This document shows, piece by piece, positions 16,443-24,616 of a DNA stretch of 64,000 bases. The notes beneath the pieces are model-generated. The model made no database searches. It saw nothing but the letters and a program-made list of their open reading frames with translations, and was not told the DNA's origin. Location: NCBI RefSeq assembly GCF_023347255.1, contig NZ_CP094466.1, positions 2,976,001-3,040,000 on the forward strand, read 5' to 3'. Source of the stretch: Faecalibacterium sp. I4-3-84. Lineage in GTDB: Bacteria; Bacillota; Clostridia; Oscillospirales; Ruminococcaceae. How positions within the stretch are numbered: position 1 is the first letter of the stretch; every line of letters starts with the position of its first letter. The position numbers were made by a program, and so were the translations under genes.

Positions 16443-17846
16443 ATGAGCGAGAAACTTACCGCAAAGCAGGCTGCCGAACAGCTGCTTTACAAGCCGGAGT
16501 ACGCTGCCGACAAGAGCGCCGACGTGAAGGAGAAGGCTGCAGCCTTTGCCGAAGGCTACAAAGCCTTCCTGAACGCTGCCAAGACCGAGCGCGAAGCTGC
16601 CGCCGCCAGCGAAAAGCTGCTGCTGGAGGCCGGTTACGAAAAGTTTGAGCCGAAAAAGACCTATGCCCCCGGCCAGAAGATCTACTTTGTGCAGGAGCAC
16701 AAGGCGGTGGTGGCCGCTACCATCGGCCGGAAATCTTTTGAGGAGGGCTTCCGTCTGGTGATCGCCCACATCGACAGCCCCCGTCTGGACCTGCGCCCGA
16801 ACCCGCTGTACGAAGCAAACCACCTCAGCTACTTCAAGACCCACTATTACGGCGGCATCCGCAAGTACCAGTGGGGCACCATGCCGCTGGCCATCCACGG
16901 CGTGTTCACCCGTGCTGATGGCTCCAGCGTGTCCTTTGCAGTGGGTGAGGACGAGAATGACCCCGTGTTCTGCATCACCGACCTGCTGCCCCATCTGGGT
17001 GCCGAGCAGAACGACCGCAAGCTCAGCGAGGGCATCAAGGCCGAAGAGCTGAACGTGCTCATCGGCTCCGACGCTGTGGAGGATGCCGACATCAAGGAGG
17101 CCGTCAAGCTGAACACCCTGATGCTGCTGCACGAAAAGTACGGCATCACCGAGCGGGACTTCACCCGCGCTGAGATCGAGGTGGTGCCCGCCCATAAGGC
17201 CCGGGACGTGGGCTTTGACCGCTCCATGGTGGGCGGCTACGGTCACGATGACCGGGTGGACGCATACCCCGCCCTTATGGCCGAGATCGAGACGAAAGAT
17301 CCTGTGCACACCACCGTCTGCGTGCTGACCGATAAGGAAGAGATCGGCTCCGACGGTGTGACCGGCATGCAGAGCATGTATGTATTCCACTTTATGCATC
17401 TGCTGTGCCGCGCCGCCGGTCAGGACGACATCCTTGCCTTCCAGAACAGCGTGTGTCTCTCCGCCGATGTGACCGCCGCCTACGACCCCTCCTGGGCAAA
17501 TGCCTTCGAGCCGCAGAACGGTACTTACGCAGGCCGCGGCGTGGCCTTCTTCAAGTACACCGGCAGCCGCGGCAAGAGCTCTGCCAGCGATGCTTCCGCT
17601 GAGCTGGTAGGGGACATCACCCGCCTGCTGGATGCCAACGGCGTGGCATGGCAGATCGGTGAGCTGGGCCGTCTGGATCTGGGCGGCGGCGGCACCATTG
17701 CCAAGTACGTGGCCAACCGCGGCATCCCGGTGCTGGACATCGGCGTGCCGGTGCTGTCCATGCACTCGCCCTTCGAGGTCATCCATAAGACCGACCTGTA
17801 CATGGCTTACCGCACCTTTGCACTGTTCTGCCAGAACGCGGACTAA
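16443..17846 (+). CDS. M18 family aminopeptidase
   Basis: A 467-residue cytoplasmic zinc aminopeptidase. The metal-binding motifs of the M18 family are present: IAHIDSPRLDLRP (His 109, Asp 111), the DKEEIGSDG pair of glutamates, the GYGHDDRVDAYP segment, and a final VPVLSMHSPFE with a metal-ligand His. M18 enzymes form large tetrahedral complexes that trim peptides from the N-terminus. A GGAG site precedes the ATG. It is the last gene of the same-direction run that begins at prfA and is followed by an intergenic repeat. Confidence 0.94.
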   Translation: MSEKLTAKQAAEQLLYKPEYAADKSADVKEKAAAFAEGYKAFLNAAKTEREAAAASEKLLLEAGYEKFEPKKTYAPGQKIYFVQEHKAVVAATIGRKSFEEGFRLVIAHIDSPRLDLRPNPLYEANHLSYFKTHYYGGIRKYQWGTMPLAIHGVFTRADGSSVSFAVGEDENDPVFCITDLLPHLGAEQNDRKLSEGIKAEELNVLIGSDAVEDADIKEAVKLNTLMLLHEKYGITERDFTRAEIEVVPAHKARDVGFDRSMVGGYGHDDRVDAYPALMAEIETKDPVHTTVCVLTDKEEIGSDGVTGMQSMYVFHFMHLLCRAAGQDDILAFQNSVCLSADVTAAYDPSWANAFEPQNGTYAGRGVAFFKYTGSRGKSSASDASAELVGDITRLLDANGVAWQIGELGRLDLGGGGTIAKYVANRGIPVLDIGVPVLSMHSPFEVIHKTDLYMAYRTFALFCQNAD

Positions 17847-17859
17847 TTGAAAAAGCAAA

Positions 17860-17990
17860 CTCCCTCAGTCAACCCCTATCGGGCTTGACAGTTCCCTCAA
17901 GGAGGAAGCCTTTGGCAAAGAGGTAAACTTTCCAGTTTTGCCAATGGCCCCATCCCCGAGGGGGCTGTCACCGAAGGTGACTGGGGGAGT
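17860..17990. repeat. Intergenic palindromic repeat, copy 2
   Basis: A 131-base relative of the repeat at 6649-6754. The left end reads CTCCCTCAGTC and the right end GACTGGGGGAG-like, each with an inner hairpin (GTCACCTTCGGTGAC on the minus strand), and the interior carries TTTGGCAAA and GCCAATGGCCCC. It separates the M18 gene from the convergent deacetylase gene and may double as a terminator. Confidence 0.75.
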
Positions 17991-17996
17991 TCTTTT

Positions 17997-18839
17997 TCAT
18001 CTTACCGGCAAGGCTTCGGCCACCGTCAGAAAGGTGTAGCCGTTGTCCGCATACCACCGGATGATGTCCGGCAGTGCTTCGGCGGTGGTGTGTGTGGAGG
18101 AAGAATCGTGCATCAATACGATGCAGTTCGTCTGCTGCCCGGTCTCGTGCACCACATTGCGGTAAATGGTGCCCGCGCTTGGGTGCCCGCCCACGGCATC
18201 CTCGGCGCACACGTTCCAGTCCACCCAATGCCAGCCTTTCTGCTCTACTTCGGCTTTCAGCTGCTTCATCAGGCCTTTGCCGCCGTAGCGCCGACTGACG
18301 GTGTTGGTGCTGCCGCCCGGAAACCGTAGATACCGGATGCTCTCGGCATCCACATAGGGCGCAATGCGCTCCTTTAAAAGGGCAATGTCCTCCCAATAAG
18401 CGTCGCTGCTGCGGTAGATATCGCTGTACTCGTGGGAAGCAGAGTGCAGCGCGATCTGGTGCCCGGCGCTGACCGCTTCGGTGAGCAGGGGCAGATACTT
18501 CTCGTTGTAACCGGTAGCCACCACAAAAAATGTGGCGTGCACTCCGGCCGCGTTCAGCGCGCTGAGCACATCCGGTGTGGTCTTGCTGGGGCCGTCGTCA
18601 AAGGTCAGGCAGACCCACTTTTCCGGCAGCGGCTGGGCAGCAGGTTCCTGCTGCTCCTGTGCCAGAGCCGAAACGGCGGGGGAGAGCATCGAAGTGTCCG
18701 GTGCCGGGGTAAGATCCTGCGCCTGACATCCGGTGACGACCGGCGGCGCAGCAGATACAAACCCCATAATGAGGGCGAACAGCATCACGGCCGCAACTCT
18801 GGCCCGCCTGCGCCGTGCGAGATATTCTGCAAGCTTCAA
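17997..18839 (-). CDS. Polysaccharide deacetylase (NodB domain), exported
   Basis: A 280-residue protein with a basic N-terminus, a membrane or signal helix (about 16-32), a short linker and a NodB deacetylase domain from about residue 72. Metal and catalytic motifs are TFDDGPS (Asp 81, Asp 82), a HSASHEY segment with the two metal His, RFPGGST and a final MHDSSSTHT block. It probably removes acetyl groups from cell-wall glycan, as in PdaA-like enzymes. I chose the TTG at 18839, eight bases after AGGAGG, over the TTG at 18845, which is too close. Before the mobile element arrived this gene lay directly downstream of spo0A. Confidence 0.9.
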   Translation of the reverse strand: MKLAEYLARRRRARVAAVMLFALIMGFVSAAPPVVTGCQAQDLTPAPDTSMLSPAVSALAQEQQEPAAQPLPEKWVCLTFDDGPSKTTPDVLSALNAAGVHATFFVVATGYNEKYLPLLTEAVSAGHQIALHSASHEYSDIYRSSDAYWEDIALLKERIAPYVDAESIRYLRFPGGSTNTVSRRYGGKGLMKQLKAEVEQKGWHWVDWNVCAEDAVGGHPSAGTIYRNVVHETGQQTNCIVLMHDSSSTHTTAEALPDIIRWYADNGYTFLTVAEALPVR

Positions 18840-18911
18840 GAGCAAAACCTCCTTTGTCTGTTTGGTTTGCTCTTATCAGAATATGAACGACGGCGGATTC
18901 TATGAAAAAAA

Positions 18912-19227
18912 TTACCCCACTCTCTGCCGTTTATCCAGCCGCATCTTGTCGGCGATCATTGCGATGAACTCCGAGTTAGTGGGTTTTCCGCGCAGGTTAT
19001 GGATGGTGTAGCCAAAGTAGCTGTTGAGGGTGTCCACGTCTCCCCGGTCCCATGCCACCTCGATGGCGTGGCGGATGGCGCGCTCCACCCGGCTGGCGGT
19101 GGTGCCGTTTTTCTTGGCGATTTCCGGGTACAGGCGCTTGGTCACGGCGTTGATGTACTCCGGCTCGTTCATGGTGAGCAGGATGGCATCCCGCAGGAAC
19201 TGGTAGCCCTTGATGTGGGCGGGGACG
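18912..19227 (-). pseudogene. spo0A: Displaced 3' end of spo0A
   Basis: This stretch encodes the last 100 or so residues of Spo0A (from [17 protein letters not shown] to RLDKRQRVG and the stop) but has no upstream half: at 19228 the sequence becomes unrelated AT-rich DNA. It matches the intact gene at 25765-26080. Bases 19015-19220 are identical to the intact copy, while the last 103 coding bases differ at 13 positions, all silent. It is best read as the original chromosomal 3' end, cut off by the insertion at 19228-25764. It has no promoter or ribosome site and should not make protein. Confidence 0.93.
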
Positions 19228-19705
19228 GTATCAGAGTAGGCAATAAATCTAAGTCAAAATCTTATTATTTGTTGGTATAGTCTCGAACGCTTTATTGTGC
19301 TACCAGTATACCTCATCCCATCTATAAAAGCAACTTCTCTTTACGGTTTGTATTGCAGCGGATGGCGTTTTGTGTCCGCTACCGTCTGTGCTTCATTCAC
19401 TTGTCAGAATCAAAATAGGCTCTAGCAAGCCTTGCAGAGCATCAACCTTTCATACGAGCTCTTTTCATTATCTAAGACAAAAAGGCTGTCAAAACGTCTG
19501 TTAGAACGCCTAACAGCCCTTTATCATAATCCCTGCTGAACCCGCTATAAAATATATTTTTTGTTTGTCTGGTCTTTCTTGCTACCCGGCGGGGTCTTTG
19601 GCTGCTGCTTGACTGGGGCTGTTCAATCCCGCCGGGTGGATAGATTCTTTTTATAATCTAAGAGAAAAGACTCCCGCGCCTTTTTGCGTAGAAGTCCTTG
19701 TAAAA
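19228..19705. other. Gene-less left end of the element
   Basis: I see no gene. It holds the arm-like GTTGGTATAG (19271-19280) and the related CTACCAGTATACC (19300-19312), the stem CTGTTAG/CTAACAG (19498-19516), which could end minus-strand transcription, and a strong ten-pair stem ACCCGGCGGG (19584-19593) with CCCGCCGGGT (19628-19637) around a 34-base loop. The last is much more GC-rich than its surroundings and may be a recognition structure. Confidence 0.6.
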
Positions 19706-20347
19706 TCAAGCTGCCAAATCCGCCAAAAACCAACACACTGGATGTTGGGCACGATATTCTATTATCCCCCTACGGATTCTATCATATCGGTCGTGCTGCT
19801 TTTTGGTTAAGCAGATTGATAGATTGCAAGCGGCATTATTCTCCTTGCCCCGCCAATGGTGAACTTCACATTTAGAGAAGTCCGTTCCTTTCGGCATTTG
19901 AGACAACAAGAAATAATATGCCACTATCCTATGGAGTCTGATTCTTGGCCGCTTTCCATCACATCGAAATGTAACCATGTAATAACCATGCGTGTACGGT
20001 TTTGCTTTCATTAAAGCAGCTTCGTAACCTGCATAGCTCTTCACTCGGCCACGGTCACTTACTAGATAGGTGCCGTTGTAGTTTTTGAATCGTTTATCAA
20101 ACTCACTTCCAATAAAGAACCACTGTTCTCCGGGCAAATCTGGAATACTGTCAAGACAATATTCTAAATCATAGACCTCACGAACAATCTCTTTCATCGT
20201 GTATGAGAGACGGTTATTATTTTCATCTCTTAGATATACACGATGATTTATGACTGGTATGACTGTTTTCTTTTTTTGTTTATCATAAATGGTATAACTT
20301 GCCTTGCAGTCAATAATAGTCTGCACAATTACGTATCTGTTCGGCAT
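19706..20347 (-). CDS. NUMOD4/HNH endonuclease-like protein
   Basis: A 213-residue protein. Residues about 75-105 (GEQWFFIGSEFDK, then YLVSDRGRVKSY) match the NUMOD4 module found in phage homing endonucleases, and residues about 160-200 carry an HNH-type motif (CEVHHWRGKENNAACNLSIC). Such proteins cut DNA and often move with mobile elements. The first 70 residues do not match a module I recognise. The ATG at 20347 has only a weak ribosome site; a GTG at 20353 is the alternative. It is the leftmost gene of the element and reads away from the integrase. Confidence 0.78.
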   Translation of the reverse strand: MPNRYVIVQTIIDCKASYTIYDKQKKKTVIPVINHRVYLRDENNNRLSYTMKEIVREVYDLEYCLDSIPDLPGEQWFFIGSEFDKRFKNYNGTYLVSDRGRVKSYAGYEAALMKAKPYTHGYYMVTFRCDGKRPRIRLHRIVAYYFLLSQMPKGTDFSKCEVHHWRGKENNAACNLSICLTKKQHDRYDRIRRGIIEYRAQHPVCWFLADLAA

Positions 20348-20749
20348 AAGCACCGCAAACCATTCAGATAAATCTATTTCCTATTCATTATATTTATATT
20401 CAATATTATGAATCAACATAATTTCTCAACCTCCATAATTTTATAAAATTTGAACGTCAAACCATATAAAAAGGCTACTTCATGCCTTGAATCTAACGCA
20501 AATATTTTCTCAAAGCTTTATCACCTTCTTTCTATGTCCACCTTGTAAGTATGCCCGCAGCGGTAGCCCATAAAGCGAACGCAAGCGGGCATACGGTGAA
20601 ATGAAAATATTACATTTTAAAAAATCTAAAAATAATCCTTCTTTAGATTTTGAAAATATCTCTTTTTCTCTTTAAGGGTAATGTGTCCAAACCCCAACAA
20701 AACAAGGGGCTAAAATCAAGATTTAGCACACTTTTTGTGCCAAAGAATT
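20348..20749. repeat. Gene-less AT-rich stretch with a long hairpin
   Basis: No gene seen. GTATGCCCGC (20549-20558) pairs with GCGGGCATAC (20585-20594), and the outer CACC/GGTG bases extend the stem, with a 26-base loop containing AGCCCATAAAGCG. The hairpin is GC-rich in otherwise AT-rich DNA. It lacks a T run, so it is not a simple terminator; a nicking or replication-related structure is possible. Confidence 0.55.
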
Positions 20750-22048
20750 TTATCCCATCCAATCGAGCAACAACTTCCTCATTCTGGCACTGGGCAGATA
20801 TAATGACACTGCTTCGTCATTTCTGATTGCAGAACGCCAAACCCATTGCATCAACTGCGCCAGCGCGTACGAATCCGCATCAAATTCAGCTGTTGTACCC
20901 TGTGAAAGATACTGTAACACAGGTGGAACGGGAAATATATTACAAAGATATATCAATGTCGTTCTGTCCGCATACCGATTTGTGGCTCGTGCATTGCATG
21001 AAACAAAATTAACCCCGCACGGCCTCGTACATTCACTACAACTGATTCTTCCGTTCCATCTGCAATTAGCTTTCATTCTTCGGTTTTCATATTTGTTTGC
21101 AGCAGGTTTGAAGGTTGTCCATATAACTGTGTTCTTTGGCGCGTGTCTGTAATTCTGGATATAGTTCACCGCGTTACGGTTAAGAACATTTATATATTTT
21201 TTGTTCTTTCTATTTTGATGCCATGATGATGAAAGACCAGAATATTCTTGAATATCCCTTTTCTTTTTAGATTCTGGCAAATAGTTAGTATTCAATCTTC
21301 CCTCATATACATCTAAAAGGAATTTAATTCTGACTTTCTCCAATTTTGACACTTCTTCATATCCCTGTGAAAAATAATATTTTTCTTGAGAATCCTTTTC
21401 AACGTGCAAATATTGAAAGGACATTCCATATTTCTGGAAATACAGGAATAGCATACTTCCACGAAATAGAAAGGTCATAATGTAGACTTGGTGAAAAGCC
21501 TCAAATATTCCCGGCGGCAGTTGCCAAAGAATTATATTCTGTTCCACTTCATAAAGTGCTTTCTGCTGAATCTCGCGCTTTGTCCGTTCAAAGTCACCGT
21601 GATACTGTGAATCAAGCCACTTTACTCTTTTAGATGTCGGGTCAATTTCTATAAGGCGCTGCTCTTTCAGAATTTTCAAATCGTCTTGTGTAATATCTGA
21701 TAATTCAACCACTTCTATTTCTTCATCTAAGAATAGTGTGTAATCAAATTCTTTAATGCGGTCTATCGCAGTGTCATTCAATAGCTTAAACAGTTCATGC
21801 GACAGAGCTACATTCTGCCCTTCAGAAAGTAGGCGCAAAAGGTCAGCGGATTTTGTAGGGAGTGCTCCTGTGTCTGATGGCTCTTTGAACTGCAAATCCG
21901 GGCAAGCAATCTATACTCGCTGACACTCCGATAGATACGGAGCAACATACAGGTAACGCTTATCCTTGTTGTCATTGATGTACTGCAAGGCGGCACTATT
22001 CTTGCCCTTGCCCATGATATTGTCGATGATATTGATTATAGGAATCAT
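20750..22048 (-). pseudogene. Helicase-like mobile-element protein interrupted by one stop codon
   Basis: From the ATG at 22048 the frame reads MIPIINIIDNIMGKGKNS, a slightly degenerate Walker A, then LYVAPYLSECQRV and a TAG at codon 46 (21911-21913). The same frame resumes with IACPDLQFKEPSDTG and runs 386 more codons, including YTLFLDEE, a Walker B-like motif, and a C-terminal block WVWRSAIRNDE and LYLPSARMRKLLLDW. The whole matches my recollection of DEAD/DEAH-like proteins of about 430 residues in clostridial prophages and islands. The Walker A Thr is replaced by Asn, adding to the impression of decay. A restart at the TTG at 21895 would lack the ATP site. Amber suppression or a sequencing error are alternatives. 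Confidence 0.72.
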
Positions 22049-22495
22049 CCTTTCTTGTGAATATTTTCAAGAGAGTTTTCAGATGCCATGGCCGTTGTCC
22101 TCGGCTCTCTTGGTGGCACCATCATAGCACTGAGCCGCCGAAAAGTCAAGGGCTTTTGAAGAAAAAATTCAATTTATTTTCGTTGTTTTTTCATATCAAG
22201 ATATGATAGAACCTTTGCCAAAAGATACAGCACTCGATTTTACACCTGTTGTTTTCTAAAGTCAAGAACTTTTGAAAAATTCATTTTTCGTTAATAATCC
22301 GGCTTTGACAGCTGTATATATTCATATCATTATTATATCGTATATCGTTTTGTTTTTTCTGTGCTATGAACACAAACCAGGTATAAATTAAATCGGTCAT
22401 GATTTTTTCTCCGAATACAGATTGAACGGCTACCACGTCATTTTAACAAAAATTTGTGCAGGGTTTGTTTTTGGGCGGGGGAGCATGTTTCCGAC
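22049..22495. other. Gene-less AT-rich stretch with direct repeats
   Basis: No gene seen. AAGTCAAGGGCTTTTGAA (22143-22160) recurs as AAGTCAAGAACTTTTGAA (22259-22276), each followed by an AAATTCA-type run. TTGACA (22305-22310) and CATTAT (22328-22333) could form a plus-strand promoter, though no plus-strand gene follows for 2 kb; a minus-strand TATAAT (22332-22337) could serve the helicase-like gene. Confidence 0.5.
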
Positions 22496-22519
22496 AAAAA
22501 AGCACCCCTTGCGGGGTGC
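22496..22519 (-). terminator. Terminator of the serine recombinase gene
   Basis: Stem GCACCCC / GGGGTGC (22502-22519) with a TTGC loop, followed on the minus strand by six T. Confidence 0.88.
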
Positions 22520-22525
22520 GTGGTA

Positions 22526-23092
22526 TTAAGACAGTCCTTTGTCCTTTAGCAACTTATTCAGTGTCGGGCGGCTGATTCTCAATTCTGCTGCAAGTTGCGT
22601 CTTGTTCAGTTCCCGGTGCTGGTAACGGTCATACGCTGCACAGAAGGTCTTATCATCAATCCGCTTGACCTGACCGCCTTTGAACTTGCCCGCTGCTCTA
22701 GCGATTGCAATTCCTTCCCGCTGACGTTCCAGCAGGTTCTCACGTTCAAACTCGTTGATGGCTGCAATCATTGTCAGCATCAATCTGCCGTTTGAAGTGC
22801 TTGTATCAAGATTCTCCTTATTAGATACAAGGTGTACGCCTTTTTTCTGCAACTGGTCTACAATAGCTAAAAGGTCTTTTGTAGAACGTGCAAGGCGGCT
22901 AAAGTCGTGAATATAAACCGTGTCGCCTTCTCGCACATAGTCCAACATAGCTTTAAGCTGTGGGCGGTTCATGTTTTTACCGCTGACCTTTTCAGTGTAC
23001 CACTTGTCGATGTCGTGCTTCTTGAGGGCTTCAATCTGCCGCGCTTCATTCTGTTCAGCGGTGGAAACTCGTACATAAGCAATGTGTGCCAT
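22526..23092 (-). CDS. Small serine recombinase (resolvase/invertase family)
   Basis: A 188-residue recombinase. The catalytic Ser 10 is in YVRVSTAEQN, and the family motifs DFSRLARSTKDLL (with two active-site Arg) and the long E-helix (MIAAINEFERENLLERQREG) are intact. A C-terminal helix-turn-helix (about 145-185; LNKTQLAAELRISRPTLNKLL) binds DNA. It resembles plasmid and transposon resolvases and invertases of the Pin/Hin group. Its target site is not evident; it could resolve multimers of the element or invert a segment elsewhere. A TTGACT-18-TACAAT promoter and a clean terminator frame it, so it is expressed alone. Confidence 0.93.
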   Translation of the reverse strand: MAHIAYVRVSTAEQNEARQIEALKKHDIDKWYTEKVSGKNMNRPQLKAMLDYVREGDTVYIHDFSRLARSTKDLLAIVDQLQKKGVHLVSNKENLDTSTSNGRLMLTMIAAINEFERENLLERQREGIAIARAAGKFKGGQVKRIDDKTFCAAYDRYQHRELNKTQLAAELRISRPTLNKLLKDKGLS

Positions 23093-23134
23093 ATTGCAAG
23101 CCTGTCCTTTCGTCCTGTGATTATCTCCACCCCT

Positions 23135-23164
23135 ATTGTACCTCTATGTAAAAAAAGAAGTCAA
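23135..23164 (-). promoter_or_regulatory. Promoter of the serine recombinase gene
   Basis: Minus-strand TTGACT (23159-23164) and TACAAT (23135-23140), 18 bases apart, about 43 bases before the ATG at 23092. Confidence 0.7.
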
Positions 23165-23281
23165 TGACTTTATTTACATCTCGCAAAATAAATCTAAAAC
23201 AAAGTCTGTTTTTACAAAAAATAGCGGCTTTGAGGATGTAATAGGCAAGTATACTCTGTTTTGACAAAATACACACCAAAC

Positions 23282-23304
23282 AAAAAAGGCCGCAAGCGGC
23301 TTTT
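23282..23304 (-). terminator. Terminator of the Ltp-like gene
   Basis: GCCGC/GCGGC stem (23289-23300) with flanking A and T runs; on the minus strand six T follow. Confidence 0.82.
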
Positions 23305-23336
23305 GTACCGTCTGCGGTCTTGTGCTTAGATTGCTC

Positions 23337-24257
23337 TTAGGTTAGATTCTTCATAGCGTAGTCTATCGCGTCTTTTTCATAGCCTTCATATTCAAGCTGC
23401 TTGCGAACCTGCGATTTGGACAAATCCATGTCGTGATAATAACGTTCTGCCCTTGAAAGTGCATTTTTACTTTCTTGCGGTATTTCATCCGTTTTACTCG
23501 ATGCAGAACTAGAGCCATGCTTAGACACACTCGTGCTAGGAACATACCCTTTATAAATTACGTCTTTATTCTTATACACACTTTTATCAAATGTGTACAC
23601 CTTATAGCAATCATCTCCTGAGTAGATATTTCCTAACGATACCCGTTCCTTACATACTTTTATCTTGGAACCAACAGAATTTTCAATTTCTTGATAAGTT
23701 TGTAGCATTTTACTTGGTTTAAGTTCTCCCCAGTTTGAACAAGTCACATCAGCATAATACCGGTGATTCCGTCCGTCATTACTTATTCTTCTTAAATCAA
23801 CTGTCACGTCACTTAACCCGCAAGCTTCTACTATGCTGGTAATCGAATTGGCAGCATTACGAACTTGTATCTGCCTGTTAATATACCATCCCAGACAGCC
23901 ACCTAGAAAAATTGCAACCGCTGCCGTCACAAAAATAGTTTTCTTGGTAATTGAGTTCTTGAAGCGCCTTAGCCGTTTTTTGAAACTCCTTTTGATGTCT
24001 ACTTTGGAAATGACTCCTATTTCTGAAAGTGCTGCTTTTAATGCAGTCTCATCTTTCCCGTCTACCAAATAAACGCACTGCTCTTTTATATCGCTTTCTG
24101 CTGTGGTGATTATTAGCGCTGCCTTTCCGCCCTTTCGTGTCACCTTTATATTTTTGATAGCTGTGTAAAAAATAAACTTCCCAGTCCCATCAATAATGCC
24201 ATCTGCAATAAGGGTAAAGTCTGGTGAGCCGCCTGTTCCCGTAAAGTAGTACTCCAT
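23337..24257 (-). CDS. Membrane protein with C-terminal Ltp-like domain
   Basis: A 306-residue protein. The N-terminal part (about 1-90) is a beta-rich, PH-like stretch (FTLIADGIIDGTGKFIFY) on the cytoplasmic side; a basic segment and one membrane helix follow (about 105-130, IFVTAAVAIFLGGCLGWYIN). The outer region ends in ALSRAERYYHDMDLSKSQVR and EYEGYEKDAIDYAMKNL, close to the repeat of the Ltp family, known from a Streptococcus phage lipoprotein that blocks DNA injection by related phages. Unlike Ltp it has no lipobox and a single repeat. AAGGAGG lies eight bases before the ATG at 24257. A role in exclusion of other elements is inference. Confidence 0.72.
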   Translation of the reverse strand: MEYYFTGTGGSPDFTLIADGIIDGTGKFIFYTAIKNIKVTRKGGKAALIITTAESDIKEQCVYLVDGKDETALKAALSEIGVISKVDIKRSFKKRLRRFKNSITKKTIFVTAAVAIFLGGCLGWYINRQIQVRNAANSITSIVEACGLSDVTVDLRRISNDGRNHRYYADVTCSNWGELKPSKMLQTYQEIENSVGSKIKVCKERVSLGNIYSGDDCYKVYTFDKSVYKNKDVIYKGYVPSTSVSKHGSSSASSKTDEIPQESKNALSRAERYYHDMDLSKSQVRKQLEYEGYEKDAIDYAMKNLT

Positions 24258-24379
24258 TGTACAGTCCTCCTTGTTTTGGCTTCTTTGTTTCATTATATCA
24301 TTTTATGTTTAATTGTAAACATAATCATAACATTTCTTTCTATCATTCTGTGCATCATAATAGAAACAGGGTGATAATT

Positions 24380-24553
24380 ATGGACGAACTTAAGATAACA
24401 AAGCGCACTGAGCCTGTTATGTTCACAATTCGGGTTGATAAATCCATCGTAGACTTTTACGACGATTTGGCGCAGAAAACAAACCGCTCTCGAAATGAGC
24501 TTATTGGTCTTGCGCTGGAATATGCCAAAGACAAAATCAAAATCGAACCGTAA
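24380..24553 (+). CDS. Small ribbon-helix-helix protein
   Basis: A 57-residue protein whose middle (VMFTIRVDKSIVDFYDDLAQ, then RSRNELIGLALEYA) fits the ribbon-helix-helix fold of CopG/Arc-type DNA-binding proteins. It is the only plus-strand gene of the element and stands divergent from the Ltp-like gene and convergent with the integrase gene. A CAGGGTG ribosome site is about six bases upstream of the ATG at 24380. It may regulate element genes or copy number; no target is evident. Confidence 0.75.
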   Translation: MDELKITKRTEPVMFTIRVDKSIVDFYDDLAQKTNRSRNELIGLALEYAKDKIKIEP

Positions 24554-24572
24554 TACGATTATTTACATTAAA

Positions 24573-24611
24573 AGAGCCGCAGCTGGGGAAGTGATTCCTG
24601 TCTGCGGCTCT
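24573..24611. terminator. Two-way terminator between the small regulator and the integrase
   Basis: AGAGCCGCAG (24573-24582) pairs with CTGCGGCTCT (24602-24611) around a 19-base loop; short T runs lie on both outer sides. Confidence 0.82.
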
Positions 24612-24616
24612 TCTGT

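Noticed and set aside
6649-17990. CRISPR array
   Set aside because: The repeats at 6649 and 17860 are single palindromic units 11 kb apart, not a series with regular spacers. No cas gene is in the window.
18912-19172. A second, separate Spo0A-like gene
   Set aside because: It lacks the receiver and the first part of the DNA-binding domain, has no ribosome site, and is identical to the intact gene over 206 bases; it is a displaced fragment.
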